Positions 13,021 to 24,109 of a stretch of 64,000 nucleotides of DNA are shown piece by piece. Position 1 is the stretch's first letter; each line of letters begins with the position of its first letter. The notes under the pieces are model-generated. The model searched no databases. It saw only the letters and a program-made list of their open reading frames with translations, and was not told the origin of the DNA. Both the position numbers and the translations under genes were made by a program. This DNA comes from Dreissena polymorpha (taxonomy: Eukaryota; Mollusca; Bivalvia; Myida; Dreissenidae), in the NCBI RefSeq assembly GCF_020536995.1, contig NC_068363.1:506001-570000 (forward strand). The letters are read 5' to 3'.

Positions 13021-13625
13021 GATCAGTCAGATGATATGCAGAGGGCATGTGCCAGTCACGCCGACTTAAGTTCAATACTAATAATTATAATTTGAGCCTA
13101 AATGGTGGTGTCCGTTAATACTATCCACGCAAATTGAATATCTTACTTATTTTTTATAATACGTTATTTGACAAAATTATGCTTAAATTTTGATAACATA
13201 AACATAACATGCATAATATTCATATGTCCGGTTTTCATGGTTGCTTTTACTCAAAAGCTATACTTGGAATGTTGATTCCCTTGTGTCGTTATTGCAGACA
13301 ATATGACATTGTTCACATGTGTCGCTTCTCAAGTAAGATTGTGATTTTGCGTGCTGTATGAACGGCAGTTTTATCTTGCATTTTAAGCACAATTGTGTGC
13401 ATAAGATGTTGTTGTATAAGTGATGGGCGGTCGCGAGTCTGTGATTTAGGTGAGCGGTACAGATAGACCATACAATCAATCAACCCATCATCTATAAAAA
13501 AACTCACCGATTACGCTTCGAATTCGTTGAATTTTTAAGTATACAGCTTTATTTCCTAAATAAAGTTTTATTGTTTAATGTTCCAATAATTGTCAAATAA
13601 TAGTTCGAATATTCATACAAAAAAT
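13021..13625. other. intergenic, nothing recognised
   Basis: Short overlapping minus-strand ORFs (13258-13507) lack splice or family support. Confidence 0.4.
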
Positions 13626-13630
13626 AATGA

Positions 13631-13998
13631 ACACCTCAGCAGAGATCGTACCTGTTTAACATGCGACTGTGTCATGAAACACCTCAGCAGAGATCGTACC
13701 TGTTTAACATGCGACTGTTTCATGAAACACATCAGCAGAGATCGTACCTGTTTAACATGCAACTGTGTCATGAAACACCTCAGCAGAGATCGTACCTGTT
13801 TAACATGCGACTGTGTCATGAAACACCTCAGCAGAGATCGTACCTGTTTAACATGCGACTGCGTCATGAAACACCTCAGCAGAGATGGTACCTGTTTAAC
13901 ATGTGACTGTGTCATGAACACCAACATGCGACTGTGTCATGAAACACCTCAGCAGAGATCGTATCTGTTTAACATGCGACTGTGTCATGAAACACGGA
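13631..13998 (+). repeat. 48-bp minisatellite, about seven units
   Basis: Unit 'acctcagcagagatcgtacc...catgaaac' restarts at 13633, 13681, 13729, 13777, 13825 and 13873. After a short deletion/duplication around 13915-13944 it continues for one more unit. Copies differ by one or two bases. Because 48 is a multiple of three, several frames stay open on both strands; that is a by-product of the period and no gene is claimed. Confidence 0.92.
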
Positions 13999-14869
13999 AA
14001 GGACAAGTCTTTGAGCAGAAGATACATTATAATCGGACAATTTTAATAAGATGTGCTTGTTTCGTCACGTTTAGTGTTATAAGTCACGTATGTTTATTTC
14101 ATCATCTGTTGCTTTCCCATCCTTAGTTTTCAATGATGATGTCGGAATACCATTTTAGTAACACACCAGGTCAATCGTGAATATTTACAATTAAAAACAA
14201 GAACATTGCCTTTCGTAGTTTAAAAGTCAACAAGATTGTTTTATAAAAGAAGCATACTTAATTATTCTTTAGTGGCATTGAACAGGCCCTTATTAAAATG
14301 AATTAGCGGATAAATATGGATTAGTTGTTGCTTTACATATTTGTATATCCAAATACTAAGAATTACTACACTAAAATATGCGCATGTAATATTCCAAGCA
14401 TACCGAACTTAATCGCGTCCGCTTTACATCGACAGTATTCTTGCAATCGCATTATTCTACGCACAAGCTTTAACGGCCAGAAAAACGAAAACTGTCAAAG
14501 GATTGATTCTGGTCAAGAATGTCTGAGAGAAATCTTGCCTAAAGGCCAGATTATGTAGAAGGAACTGGACATTTTAATATCCTATAAGAGAGTCATTGAT
14601 GTACCGTTTTAAACGGCCGCTATTTTAGCAGTTAATATTACAACACAATTATAACATTATAAGGTATGATATGATTTAATAAAACTATTGAAGGTCTGTC
14701 AGTTTTACAACAATAAATTAAATGCCTTATTTTCAAACGTACATAAGTAAACTAATGTGTATATTTATGTTAATACAAAAATTAACATGTATAAATGATT
14801 CCTATAGGCTTACATTACCCCATTAGACAATCATTAAATAACTCCGTTATAGAAAATTAGTTTAACTAA

Positions 14870-15160
14870 GGCAATGTAGAATCATTATTTACATTAACCA
14901 TCGTAAGCACACAAGAACACGCTGGTAATGCGGATGCTTCGATAACAGCTGACACTTCAATAACAGAGAACAACAAAAGCCACTCGCGAGATGTAAGTTC
15001 CTCAGTTTTTGTCATGAAGATGAGTTTTGAGAAAAGACACATGGTCGAGTTAATAAATGCTGTTTCCTTTGGTATTGTAAAGAAAAAAGTTCACGGTATA
15101 ATTGAAGATTTTTTCCCCCAAAATATAAACTTTGATCGGAAAACAGCATGTACTTGGTGA
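14870..15160 (+). CDS. possible exon or gene fragment, unknown
   Basis: An open frame of about 96 codons without a good start, including AGNADASITADTSITENN, then SFEKRHMVELINAVSFGIVK, and ending at TGA 15158-15160. Its first part recurs in inverted orientation at about 16836-16920 (AGYADTLITDGTSITENN in the other copy), which argues that this was coding sequence once or is part of a repeat. Family not recognised. Confidence 0.25.
   Translation, partial: GNVESLFTLTIVSTQEHAGNADASITADTSITENNKSHSRDVSSSVFVMKMSFEKRHMVELINAVSFGIVKKKVHGIIEDFFPQNINFDRKTACTW
14915..15025 (+). repeat. left arm of an inverted repeat pair (partner 16810-16920)
   Basis: About 110 bases match the reverse complement of 16810-16920 at roughly three quarters identity, including the shared string 'aacagagaacaacaaaagcc'. 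The arms are 1.8 kb apart. Confidence 0.65.
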
Positions 15161-16675
15161 ACAGTAAACATTTCAACCAAATAAAACTACTTAGACATAT
15201 TTCAAGAAATTGTTTTCTTTTCCATCATGAAGAGTAATGACTGTGCTTCAAATACTGAAAATTTGATAGTATTCAATGAAATATAAACGAAGATTGAGCA
15301 TTTTTTTAAAGGTGGTATACATGAAGTTGCGGATACGTTTGTTCCCGATGTAGGACACTTCGGATAACAGGGACTTTCAACAAATTGGGCACTCTGATAA
15401 CCGAGTTTATTCTTATACCTGAAATGCATTTATGTATATTATGGCTATTCTTACCAAACATTACATACACATGTGAAATATTACCAATGGTGTTGTTCGT
15501 TTTCAAAAATCAGATTACTATTTTGTATACAACTAATATTATAATTGCAATTTTTATATAAGATTCAAATGTTTATTTTAGAAGTAATGTATTCCGAGTG
15601 ACGACCGGAAATAATGGTCTACATAATGAGCTTGTTTTTTAGTGGTAACTTGATTTTCAGAGAGATGAAAATACAACGGGTCATGTGGATCAACACGATA
15701 ATTTTACTAATAGCACACCGCTAGATAACGGGAGCGAATGGGTCTTAAAGCGGTAAATACACCATTGTTCTTCATAAAATCTAATGCCCATTAGAATCGC
15801 ATCAACAAGACGATACTAATGAATAGCCACAAAATTTAAAAAAAAATCGAAAACCCCCTTTATCTTGAGAGCTGCTTATAGGAAGCACTTCCCTTTACGC
15901 AACGATAACGTTAGCTAGCTCGATTCACCTAACCTACATCACTTTTTTGGTTGAGTTATACGAATTTCGGACCTGCGAGGCTGCTGATATTTATCTCGAA
16001 GTAGAAGTTTTAGCAGAGTGATGTTTCATGACATGCTACCTTATATATAAGTAAATTATCTTAGTACCTTTATTAGGACACACTTGCTTTAGATCAACAG
16101 TTTGCTACAAAGAACGTTAGTTAAAATTGTTTAAGCTCGTGTACTATGCGAAGATCCAGCGGTTGGGCGGCTTGAAAACTGGAAAAATATATGGTCATAT
16201 AGACCGTACCCATCAGACATATCGACTTAGTTTCACATTTATCTTTCACATTTATACAAAATCATAATCATATTCCAAAGGGATAGGAACCTGTCTCGCT
16301 AGTTCGTTTTTTATTTACTTCAGTACATAAGTTTGTATTGCCTGCTTACTATAGCAGTATTCCGCATCGATTTATGCATTTCTGATTCACTAAAAAGAGT
16401 AAATAAAATTTGGTAAAAGTGTCGACTTATTATATCGGGAATAGAAGTGCCATTGTCATTGAGATGATCGGTTAAAGAAGTGTCCATGAAAATTTGACAT
16501 CCAACTCTTTAAACATTGGAATTTTCTCAAATACGTTAGTAAACTAAAATGTAACATGATGTAACATTAATGGACATATTGATCTTTTATATCGAAAATT
16601 AAGCTCGTTCTTTGGTTATTTCCAAGTATTTTTATTTTGTTGAAATACATGTATGTACTAATCATCCAATTCATG
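15161..16675. other. intergenic or intronic, nothing recognised
   Basis: AT-rich, with only short chance ORFs. Lies between two inverted repeat arms and could be the body of an old element. Confidence 0.35.
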
Positions 16676-16792
16676 CTATTTATCGATGGAATTTGATCGG
16701 TTTTTTGTTATATAATCCACCGTGTTTCTGCGAATTCCTTTCTTGGAAATGCCAAGTGCTTTACCATTAATCGACCAAACAATGCAACGTGT
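16676..16792 (-). CDS. possible terminal exon, unknown protein
   Basis: On the minus strand an acceptor (tttggttttcag) is followed by 38 codons and TAG: TRCIVWSINGKALGISKKG, then IRRNTVDYITKNRSN. Lysine/arginine-rich and protein-like, but unrecognised. It lies next to the inverted repeat arm 16810-16920. Confidence 0.3.
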   Translation of the reverse strand, partial: TRCIVWSINGKALGISKKGIRRNTVDYITKNRSNSIDK

Positions 16793-16809
16793 CTGAAAAC
16801 CAAATGAAC

Positions 16810-16920
16810 AGATCATAAATGCAAAAAAGCTGAAGAACTCTTCTCTCGTGCGTGGCTTTTGTTGTTCTCTGTTATCGAAGTACCATCTGTTATCAAAGTA
16901 TCCGCATACCCGGCGTGAAG
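16810..16920 (-). repeat. right arm of inverted repeat pair (partner 14915-15025)
   Basis: Reverse complement of the left arm, with 'ggcttttgttgttctctgtt' as the best conserved block. Confidence 0.65.
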
Positions 16921-17463
16921 AACTTTACAATAAATGTGGGTTATAACATCTCTTGCATATAAAAACATGCATCTATCAATGAGAAATTTTAAAAGAAAAC
17001 AGATAGTACACCGATATGATGTACCATTACAAAAGTATCATTTAACTTTATAGTCTGCTTATTGTCAATAATAATGGTTGTATTTTAGTAAAACATGTCC
17101 AGTAATTTGCATTTCCTTAATGAAAATAATGCGCCTGACTTTTTTTATTCACGCTGTCTCCATAATCGCGATAAATCTAGGTCAAACGTGAGCGTTAACA
17201 CCTACGTCGAAAAGAAATCGACAGAAACTACCTTATAGTATATGTGATATCGTAAGACATGTTCGCCTACTTGAAACGTGTTGAGATATGTCAGGGGACG
17301 AACTGAATTTCGCCCTACACGTACTCTTCTTTATATATTAAGATGGATTTTAATTGCAATTGCTACAAAGCAGGGGAGAGCACCCGAGATGACTTGTGTA
17401 ATGAGTATGGAACAACTGCGCACCTTTACGGTGGCATAGAGGTGACATTCACTTCTCATTTTT

Positions 17464-17728
17464 TAAATTGCTCTCCTCTTTTTTCTATCTCGTGGCCACG
17501 AGTTAGCTATGTCGTGGCCACGAGATAGAAAAAAGAGGAGTGCAAAACTAAATAAAAGCGGCGTACAATTAAAAAAGAGCGCTGCTTCTCTTTTTTTAAA
17601 TTGCTCTCCTCTTTTTACTATCTCGTGGCCACGAGTTAGCTATGTCGTGGCCACGAGATAGAAAAAAACGAGTGCAAAACTAAATAAAAGCGGCGTACAA
17701 TTAAAAAAGAGCGGTGCAGTAAATAAAG
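17464..17728. repeat. tandem pair of ~133-bp units, each with a nested palindrome
   Basis: Two near-identical units start with 'aaattgctctcctctttt' (17464 and about 17597). Each contains two copies of the 14-bp palindrome tcgtggccacga, in 'ctatctcgtggccacgag' and 'gtcgtggccacgagatag', so that the unit folds on itself, and each ends in 'aaaagcggcgtacaattaaa'. The second unit is followed by a partial third. Confidence 0.85.
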
Positions 17729-17879
17729 ACAGAGTGCATTAAATAAAAGAGGAGAGAATTTTCGTCATCTCGAGATCCCGAGTTAGTCAGCCAATCAAAT
17801 GTTGCGTAACATGTGTAAATATTCTGTACGCATATATATAGCTGGTCAAAGCAGGCAAGGCTCTGATATAACATTACAT

Positions 17880-17949
17880 ACTACTATTAATACTACTATT
17901 ACTGCTACTACTACTGCTCCTGTTGTTGTTGTTGCTGCTGTTACTTCTT

Positions 17950-18025
<76 letters not shown>

Positions 18026-18026
18026 A

Positions 18027-18099
<73 letters not shown>

Positions 18100-18123
18100 C
18101 TACTACTACTACTACTACTACAA

Positions 18124-18194
<71 letters not shown>

Positions 18195-18228
18195 ATACTT
18201 CTACTACTACTTCTACTACTACTACTTT

Positions 18229-18261
<33 letters not shown>

Positions 18262-18268
18262 TACTACA
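17880..18268. repeat. (ACT)n microsatellite, about 390 bp
   Basis: Almost uninterrupted ACT/CTA triplets with a few single-base variants and short TTC or AAT interruptions. All three frames are open on one strand and give poly-Thr, poly-Leu or poly-Tyr; none is taken as a gene. Confidence 0.97.
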
Positions 18269-19245
18269 AGAATTGTTATAGACTTTTAAATGATAGATAA
18301 AATGTGTCTATCGAGAGTGCACATAAGAATTTTAAATTATATTTGGAGAGCAACATGAAAATCGATATTATGAACATTACAATCAAATGTTTCTAATAAT
18401 AAAGACATTGCAGTTGAAATTGTTTTACAAATGTGTTCCTCAAAATGTAAATATGATTACTTCACTTTGAGTGCTGTAAAATTATGTTCATTGAGACCCT
18501 GCATGATGTTTGCAGTGAGTGACTGTCATTTTGTTCAAAAGTAAACAAACTTAAACATGTTAGCAGTTAATATTATTATAAACTTATGTTGGTAATGTAC
18601 TTATTTGTTTTGAATTAACAATATTAATTTAATGTGCTTCCTTCGGGTTTTTTGTTTCAAGATTGTATAAGAAGGAATAAAAAAAGTTATTGAAGGAAAA
18701 CCGTTCACCAAATGTGTTGTTTACTTACTTGATCTTAAAAATAATTAAAATATATAAGTTATAATATAATCAGCCTAGCGGCCAAAAATAAGTTATTTGA
18801 TCTCTGTCTGTTTAAGTAGGATATCGAGTATATGGATATTTGCAACGCGAAAAGATAAGCAATGAAATACAAATAAATATTCGGAACATAATAATCAGAT
18901 AGGCGGAATGTAATAATGAGATGGAAATTTGTATTGTATCACGCTTTTTGCGAATAAAGTCACTTCCGAATATGAATGTGCTTAAGCATAATAAGAATTT
19001 TGTACAGCGAGTGAAGTCCTTGTCTACCTCTGGATGATGGCATGACTAAATATGTTTGGCTTGCATAACCCTTACCAATATAATTAAAATAAATGCTTCA
19101 TCTTAAATATAATGGTTAAAATAATTAGTTGTCATTCTCTCCATTGAAGGTTAAAATGTGTGGCAGTTCGCCTCAAATTTCGGAGTGTGTTAGTTCGCAG
19201 TTAAAATTTAAAAAGTGCCATTGTAGTTGCGATAATCCAACTCAC
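18269..19245. other. intergenic, nothing recognised
   Basis: AT-rich; no ORF with splice or family support. Confidence 0.4.
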
Positions 19246-19365
19246 AGCTTTTGAGCCTCCGGGTCGCTGGAAGTTGTAACTGATAACGAGATTTTTCATG
19301 GAAACGCTGTCGCCCGGAATCCAGGCGGCACTTTGATGGATACAGTAAGCAACATCAAATATTTT
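19246..19365 (-). CDS. orphan 120-nt internal exon, unknown protein
   Basis: On the minus strand a strong acceptor (tttatttatgccag) and a consensus donor (AAAGCT|gtgagt) enclose exactly 40 codons, phase 0 to 0: KIFDVAYCIHQSAAWIPGD, then SVSMKNLVISYNFQRPGGSKA. Both splice sites and frame agree, so this is a good exon candidate. The protein is not recognised, and no neighbouring exon could be linked. The MULE-like exon at 20736-20944 is on the same strand upstream, but nothing ties them together. Confidence 0.45.
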
Positions 19366-19984
19366 CTGGCATAAATAAACACAAACAGAAAATAAATGCG
19401 TCATTAATTCTCAAATTAAAGCAACTTACTTGGTAAAGTGTGCTCGCAAAATAATGATATTACTCCAAGTTTCAAACACGTCAACGGTTTACGAGAATAT
19501 GTCAGATTTTGCAATAGAAAACGCCGAGTATTCCGAATTTGAAAATATGCTTATGTATACATCGACTATCTCCGAAATCCTCTGCAAGATGGATCTCATG
19601 TCTAACCAACCAATCGTGCTACACCGACTGTCTCCGGAACCTCCGTCAGATAGATTGAATTTTTTATTTAAAACTTCGATTTGATTACGATTTTTATCAA
19701 CTTTTTGTTATGAGAATTTATCCATAAAAGCACGCATTGACGTCGATGGTAACATGTTTTGTGTTTGTTACAATGTATTAGGCTAATTTAAACAGATTTT
19801 ATAGACAAACTTAAGACTTAATTTTTGACATGGAACTTGGTTCTACCAAGAAGAACTCTGAGCTGAAGGTATGTACTCATAATTATATTAAACGAACAAT
19901 CAATAAGAAATAAGTGCTAAATCGCTAATCAGATTTTATTTAATTCTTCAATTTAAATATTCACTTATTGACCTAATTGTTTTG

Positions 19985-20140
19985 GTATAAAATTAACGGT
20001 TTTTACTCCGCAGTGGACGATCCCTGGGTAGAACCGTTACTAGTTGTGTATGCGGGAGATCTAAAGCACACTCACACATTGGGGATCGAACCCATTGACC
20101 TCCCGGTCGCTAGGCGAACACTACCCGCGGCGACCTCAGT
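19985..20140 (-). mobile_element. tRNA-derived SINE
   Basis: On the minus strand the segment reads 'gggtagtgttcgcctagcga ... ggtcaatgggttcgatcccc', with the B-box-like GGTTCGATCCC and an A-box-like region in the right order. A related, more worn copy is at 47511-47640. Confidence 0.6.
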
Positions 20141-20154
20141 AAGTGGACGTTAAT

Positions 20155-20478
20155 ATCAACAACACAGGCACTCGGCATTAGTTACTGCCCCCGACCTCTG
20201 CTACTCCTCTCCCATCAGCTGTTACCCCCTCCCGAAAACACTCTTTATTGTCCATTTACAAAATATAAAACCAAAAAAAATACTAGATTGTTTTATCATA
20301 TATATATATATATATATATAAGTAAAAAATATTATTGTTCTACTAACTTTTGTTTTGATATTTTGTATAACAAATTGAAAATTTAGAGGGTTTTGGGAAG
20401 GGGTTGCAGCATGGGGGAGAGGATTAGCATGGGGGATTGCAAGTAATGCTGAGTGCCTGTGATCAACAACACCCACAT
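20155..20478. mobile_element. MITE-like element with ~85-bp terminal inverted repeats
   Basis: The left arm (atcaacaacacaggcactcg ... ttaccccctcccgaaaac) is the reverse complement, with scattered differences, of the right arm at about 20388-20478 (ggttttgggaaggggttgca ... gagtgcctgtgatcaacaac). The core is AT-rich with a (TA)n run at about 20298-20321. Confidence 0.75.
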
Positions 20479-20735
20479 TTTTCAAAGCGTTGTCTTTTAC
20501 ATCTTCAAATGGAAATTTTATTTTTAATGTTCTCAGAGAGTATAGTACGTAAGAACATAAACTATATACCGCTAGACATCGGAAATATTAGTGCGCACGG
20601 TGCACACGTCATTATTATGAAACACATGCTTAATACCTATATTGTATACTATATTAATATACTAATAATATCCTATGTGAAATTGTAAATTGATTTTTAC
20701 TTATAGATTAATAATGCTATTTATATTATAGTTAC

Positions 20736-20944
20736 CTTCCAAGTCGTTATTTGTGCGAACCGCCTCTCTAAATACGCACCAATTGAGAGGTCGCTTGACA
20801 CTGCCGTTGATCCACGTACGGGCAATGTATTCACATACACGCAGCACGGGACCCCCGACTCCTTCTGCGACCTCCGTCAGCCTGTTGAACACTGGTTCAA
20901 TCTGTTCCACGGGTAGGTATGGAAGGGGAAGGGACATAATCTTC
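20736..20944 (-). CDS. MULE-type transposase fragment, single exon
   Basis: Acceptor (cagttcttcag) and donor (GAAG|gtaact) enclose a frame containing LPYLPVEQIEPVFNRL, EYIARTWING and VFREAVRTNNDLEG. A segment of the form 'YI..TWI......WSVF..AIRTNNDVEGWH' is typical of the C-terminal part of Mutator-like transposases annotated in molluscs and cnidarians. Here the exon stops at the Glu-Gly, and the following W-H-N segment was not found nearby. It is best read as a remnant of a transposase gene, or an exon of a co-opted one. Family recognition is from memory of the motif. Confidence 0.6.
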
Positions 20945-21750
20945 CTGAAGAACTGATATTTGTCCCCCTGCTTTTGTTAAGCGGTACTCAGTCCCTCGGC
21001 GTTGATTTTCCTGTAAATCCGCTGTGTAAAGTGGAACACGCATATGCATGCATTATTTATCAAGCCTCGTTGTTTTAAAGGAATAGGACGCGAGCTATCG
21101 ATTAAGGGGCAAAAACTAAAAAATATTGTTTGAAAGTCTGTCGAACATTTATTCGGGTTGACAAACGGACTGGAAATATTGCTTGATTATCGACCGACTG
21201 TGAGTTAACGGCTGGACAGATTTTTTTTAAGTTAACTTTTTTTTAAAGGTTTCCAATTGCCCATAGGAGGATCAAGGGATGCTTAGGATTAAAGCTGTTT
21301 TTGAAATTTTTGCGGCCCGCGAAGACAGGTCTATGATAAATTCTAGTTAATGACCTTGTTATGATTCCAATATCAGAGGATGGGGATTTTTTTTCATGGC
21401 TCTTAGTCAATTTTTTTCTCTCATTAAACATGATTTTATATATTCATTTGAATATATTGGGCTCCTAAAAAACAAATAAAAAATACTATCCTGGGTACGT
21501 TACTTCCACCTGTGATTTTAATCCGATAATTTAATTAGTGCCAAACAATTCAATTAGTGTACACGCTTATCGACTAAAGGTGCGATAATACCTATTTATA
21601 CCAATTTGCCGAAATCTCCGCGGAATTTACTACAGAACAGAACAGATATACAATATCTCTTGAGGCACGTTTTCCTGTCGAAATAGCTGTGATCTTGGAT
21701 AATAGAAGGTTACAATATACTAAATACTCGTTTCATGTAGACAATATACT
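20945..21750. other. left flank of the giant transposon, no gene
   Basis: No supported gene. At 21712-21760 the flank contains a short tandem duplication (acaatatactaaatactcgt twice, about 29 bases apart) next to the insertion point. Confidence 0.4.
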
Positions 21751-21760
21751 AAATACTCGT
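21751..21760. repeat. left target-site duplication of the giant element
   Basis: AAATACTCGT immediately precedes the left tip and recurs at 44392-44401 immediately after the right tip. Confidence 0.7.
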
Positions 21761-21825
21761 CATTCTATACATAGATGGTGACGTCACTACGTTATTGTCA
21801 CCTCTATACTTAGACGCATCACGCA
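21761..21825 (+). repeat. left terminal inverted repeat of the giant element
   Basis: Starts CATTCTATACATAGATGG and contains the perfect palindrome TGACGTCA (a CRE-type site). The first 40 bases are identical to the complement of the right end. Confidence 0.85.
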
Positions 21826-22052
21826 CCTCCATTTGGAGGCATTTATGACTACGACACAAAGAAGTCCGCGGATGAATGAAGAATTTGCTTTATAAGTAAA
21901 CATTCATGTTATGATTTAAAAGTTAAGTATTATTTTGTTCGGTCTTACGGTCTTATGTTAGTATCAATTATAATTTTCGTTAGTTTTCAACTATTTCGCT
22001 CTTTATTCATTTTTTTTTAAAACAGAACTTTCACTTTCGGTTGTATAACAAC

Positions 22053-22243
22053 ATGTATCCTTTATTGACGAAAGTTTGCAATGAAATAGCGTTTTCAAAA
22101 CCGCTTAAAAAGTTTCAGAAGGTGTGTCTGATGCATGTTTTGAAAAGACACAATGTCATAGTTATATTGCCGACTAGTATGGGAACAATTTGATATTTCA
22201 AGTGGCTCCATTTGCATTGCAAGAGAAGTTCAAATTGACTTGT
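22053..22243 (+). pseudogene. RecQ-like helicase 5' fragment (left copy)
   Basis: From the ATG at 22053 the frame gives FSKPLKKFQKVCLMHVLKR, then VIVILPTSMGT where a Walker A (LPTGYGKS) is expected. A one-base shift then breaks the frame near 22189, after which LIFQVAPFALQEK follows, equivalent to LIYQLAPLILKDY of the right copy. No later helicase motif follows. It is clearly homologous to, but much diverged from, the right-end exon 43556-44094, and sits at almost the same distance from its terminus (about 290 bases). Confidence 0.65.
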
Positions 22244-22274
22244 TCAGTTTGTTAAATTTTGACACCCTTATTAT

Positions 22275-23060
22275 ATATTTTTTATAAGTGCCTGATAAAT
22301 TTATTTCTTTAAATAATTGAAATCATTGAAAATTTAGTAAAAGCACGGCATTGATGTTCTATGATGGTCATTTTTAGTGGAATAGTATGTTACAAATTAC
22401 AATAAAACAATTATAACTATTGTATTAATGAATTTAGATTAGGTGTCATTTTTAAATGGGGTAGTAATTCATTATATGAGATAAGCACATTATATAGTTG
22501 AAAAATAAATAACACTTTAATGACTTACCATAGTGAAATAAAGTAGCATAGAATATATTGCAGGTCACAAAATGCAAAACTGAAGTTCAAACTCAGAAGA
22601 AGCTTTGCAAATATTTTACACTGACAACACTGTTGATTTTCCAAAAAAAAATCCTTCCTATCTTCCTGCCCTAGTTTTTGGGGGAAAATTTTAATATTAT
22701 TAATATCATTGAGTTAAATTATTAAAATATCAATATGTTTTGATTACATTAGCTAATTATAGTATTATATTATTAATAATGAAATACTTTGCGAGGAAAG
22801 TCCCATTCTGTTTTAATTAGTCTTAATTACCTACTAGTAAAATTGAAATTATCAGTGACATCCAATAATTGAATTATATGCGTGTGAATGCATATGTTTT
22901 TTTGACAGTTACTTAGTACCCTATTTAATTGTATAACAACAAATAACTATAGTTCCACAACCCAGCCCAAGTTTACACAAACTGAATTAATTCATCAATT
23001 GATCCTATTTAATTATATTAAAAACAACATGTGTAAGATTTTGAGAATATCCCATGTATT
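22275..23060 (+). repeat. diverged direct duplication, copy 1 (copy 2 at 24110-25345)
   Basis: Several blocks recur in the same order about 1.8-2.2 kb downstream: 'tgatggtcattt..agtggaatagt', 'gattaggtg.cat.ttt', 'tattattaataatgaaata', 'atcagtgacatccaataatt' and 'ccatgtattcc.ctagta'. AT-rich and non-coding. Confidence 0.65.
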
Positions 23061-23089
23061 CCTCTAGTATTCCTTTAGTACACCCAGGG

Positions 23090-23215
23090 TTGGCACCAAT
23101 CGACCGCCCCCGGTTTTAACCGGCGGTTTTTACTGGTTAAAACCGCCCCGGTCAATACTCCCAAATTTGTCATTACTGGTCAATACTGGTCGATTGAACT
23201 TTACCCCCAATTTTG
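23090..23215. repeat. GC-rich imperfect palindrome
   Basis: 'ccgcccccggttttaaccgg' is followed by 'cggtttttactggttaaaac' and 'cgccccggtcaatac'; the two halves pair with each other. It stands out as GC-rich in an AT-rich surround and could be the end of a small transposon. Confidence 0.4.
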
Positions 23216-23496
23216 ATTAATATTCCATGCTTAATTAACAATATTGATAATATAAATTAAACAGACATGTTGCCAATAATGTCTTAAGCTATTAATACCC
23301 ACTATTTTATACCTGTTCATGCAAATAAGTCAAAGTTGGTCAACTGGATTTTTCTGGTTGATTGAATTTTTTTTCAATTCTAATGAATCATGAATGCTCA
23401 GAAAATTCTGTGCTTGACTCAACACGAACCTGTCAATTACTGTGTATTAGTTGTTCCTCATGCCCCACGTCCCCAGTCTTCTCAAAGTCTTCTCAC

Positions 23497-23582
23497 CTAT
23501 ACAGGTTAGGGCATCCAAAACTGATAATAGGGCCTTAAATGGCACCTTCTTGACACAACCCTTACTTGTCATGTATTCTTGC
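23497..23582 (-). CDS. orphan 86-nt exon candidate
   Basis: Minus strand: acceptor (aagaaatccag) and donor (TATAG|gtgaga) enclose QEYMTSKGCVKKVPFKALL then SVLDALTCI. Composition is protein-like. It lies between the two copies of the 22.3/24.1 kb duplication within the giant element. Not recognised; no partner exon found. Confidence 0.35.
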
Positions 23583-24109
23583 CTGGATTTCTTAAAGTAT
23601 TTTTTAAACAAAATAGTGAAAAAATATTTCATTTTCCATTGATATAAAAATTAAAAAAAACATAATTAGAAATAATTATTAAAAGAAAGTAGAGTAGACC
23701 CACAATTGGTAAACATTATTTGTTGGCAAAATCAAGAACTTTGATTGCTTATTCTTTTGAAGACCAATTGAACTTTAAAATATGAAAACCCTCTTAATAC
23801 AGAAAGGAGACAAGTTAGAAGTAACTATTAAATTAATAGCAAGTTATCTCCTTTTGTGTGAGTGAAATGAAATAGCCTAAGGGCAGATTTGCTTCATTGT
23901 CACTTTCAGAGACATAACACTGCATGCATATTATTACCAATTAAGGCTTAGGGACCAGATTTATGACCCTAGAAACCACACTAGTTCTGTTTGTCATTCT
24001 GCCTATTAAATAGATATATCAGTAGATCAGTGAAATGATTTATTATGGTTGTTTTTAGGGAAGCCTCAAACAAATTTTACCAATTAAATAGATCTAATTA
24101 GAATTGTTT

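Noticed and set aside
13590-14126. 178-residue ORF with 16-residue repeats
   Set aside because: Explained by a 48-bp minisatellite; overlapping ORFs on the other strand are equally open.
17799-18281. 160-residue poly-Thr/poly-Leu ORF
   Set aside because: It is the translation of an (ACT)n microsatellite; every frame is open for the same reason.
19430-19684. 84-residue plus-strand ORF
   Set aside because: No recognised motif, no splice sites in phase, and the opposite strand is also open over much of it.
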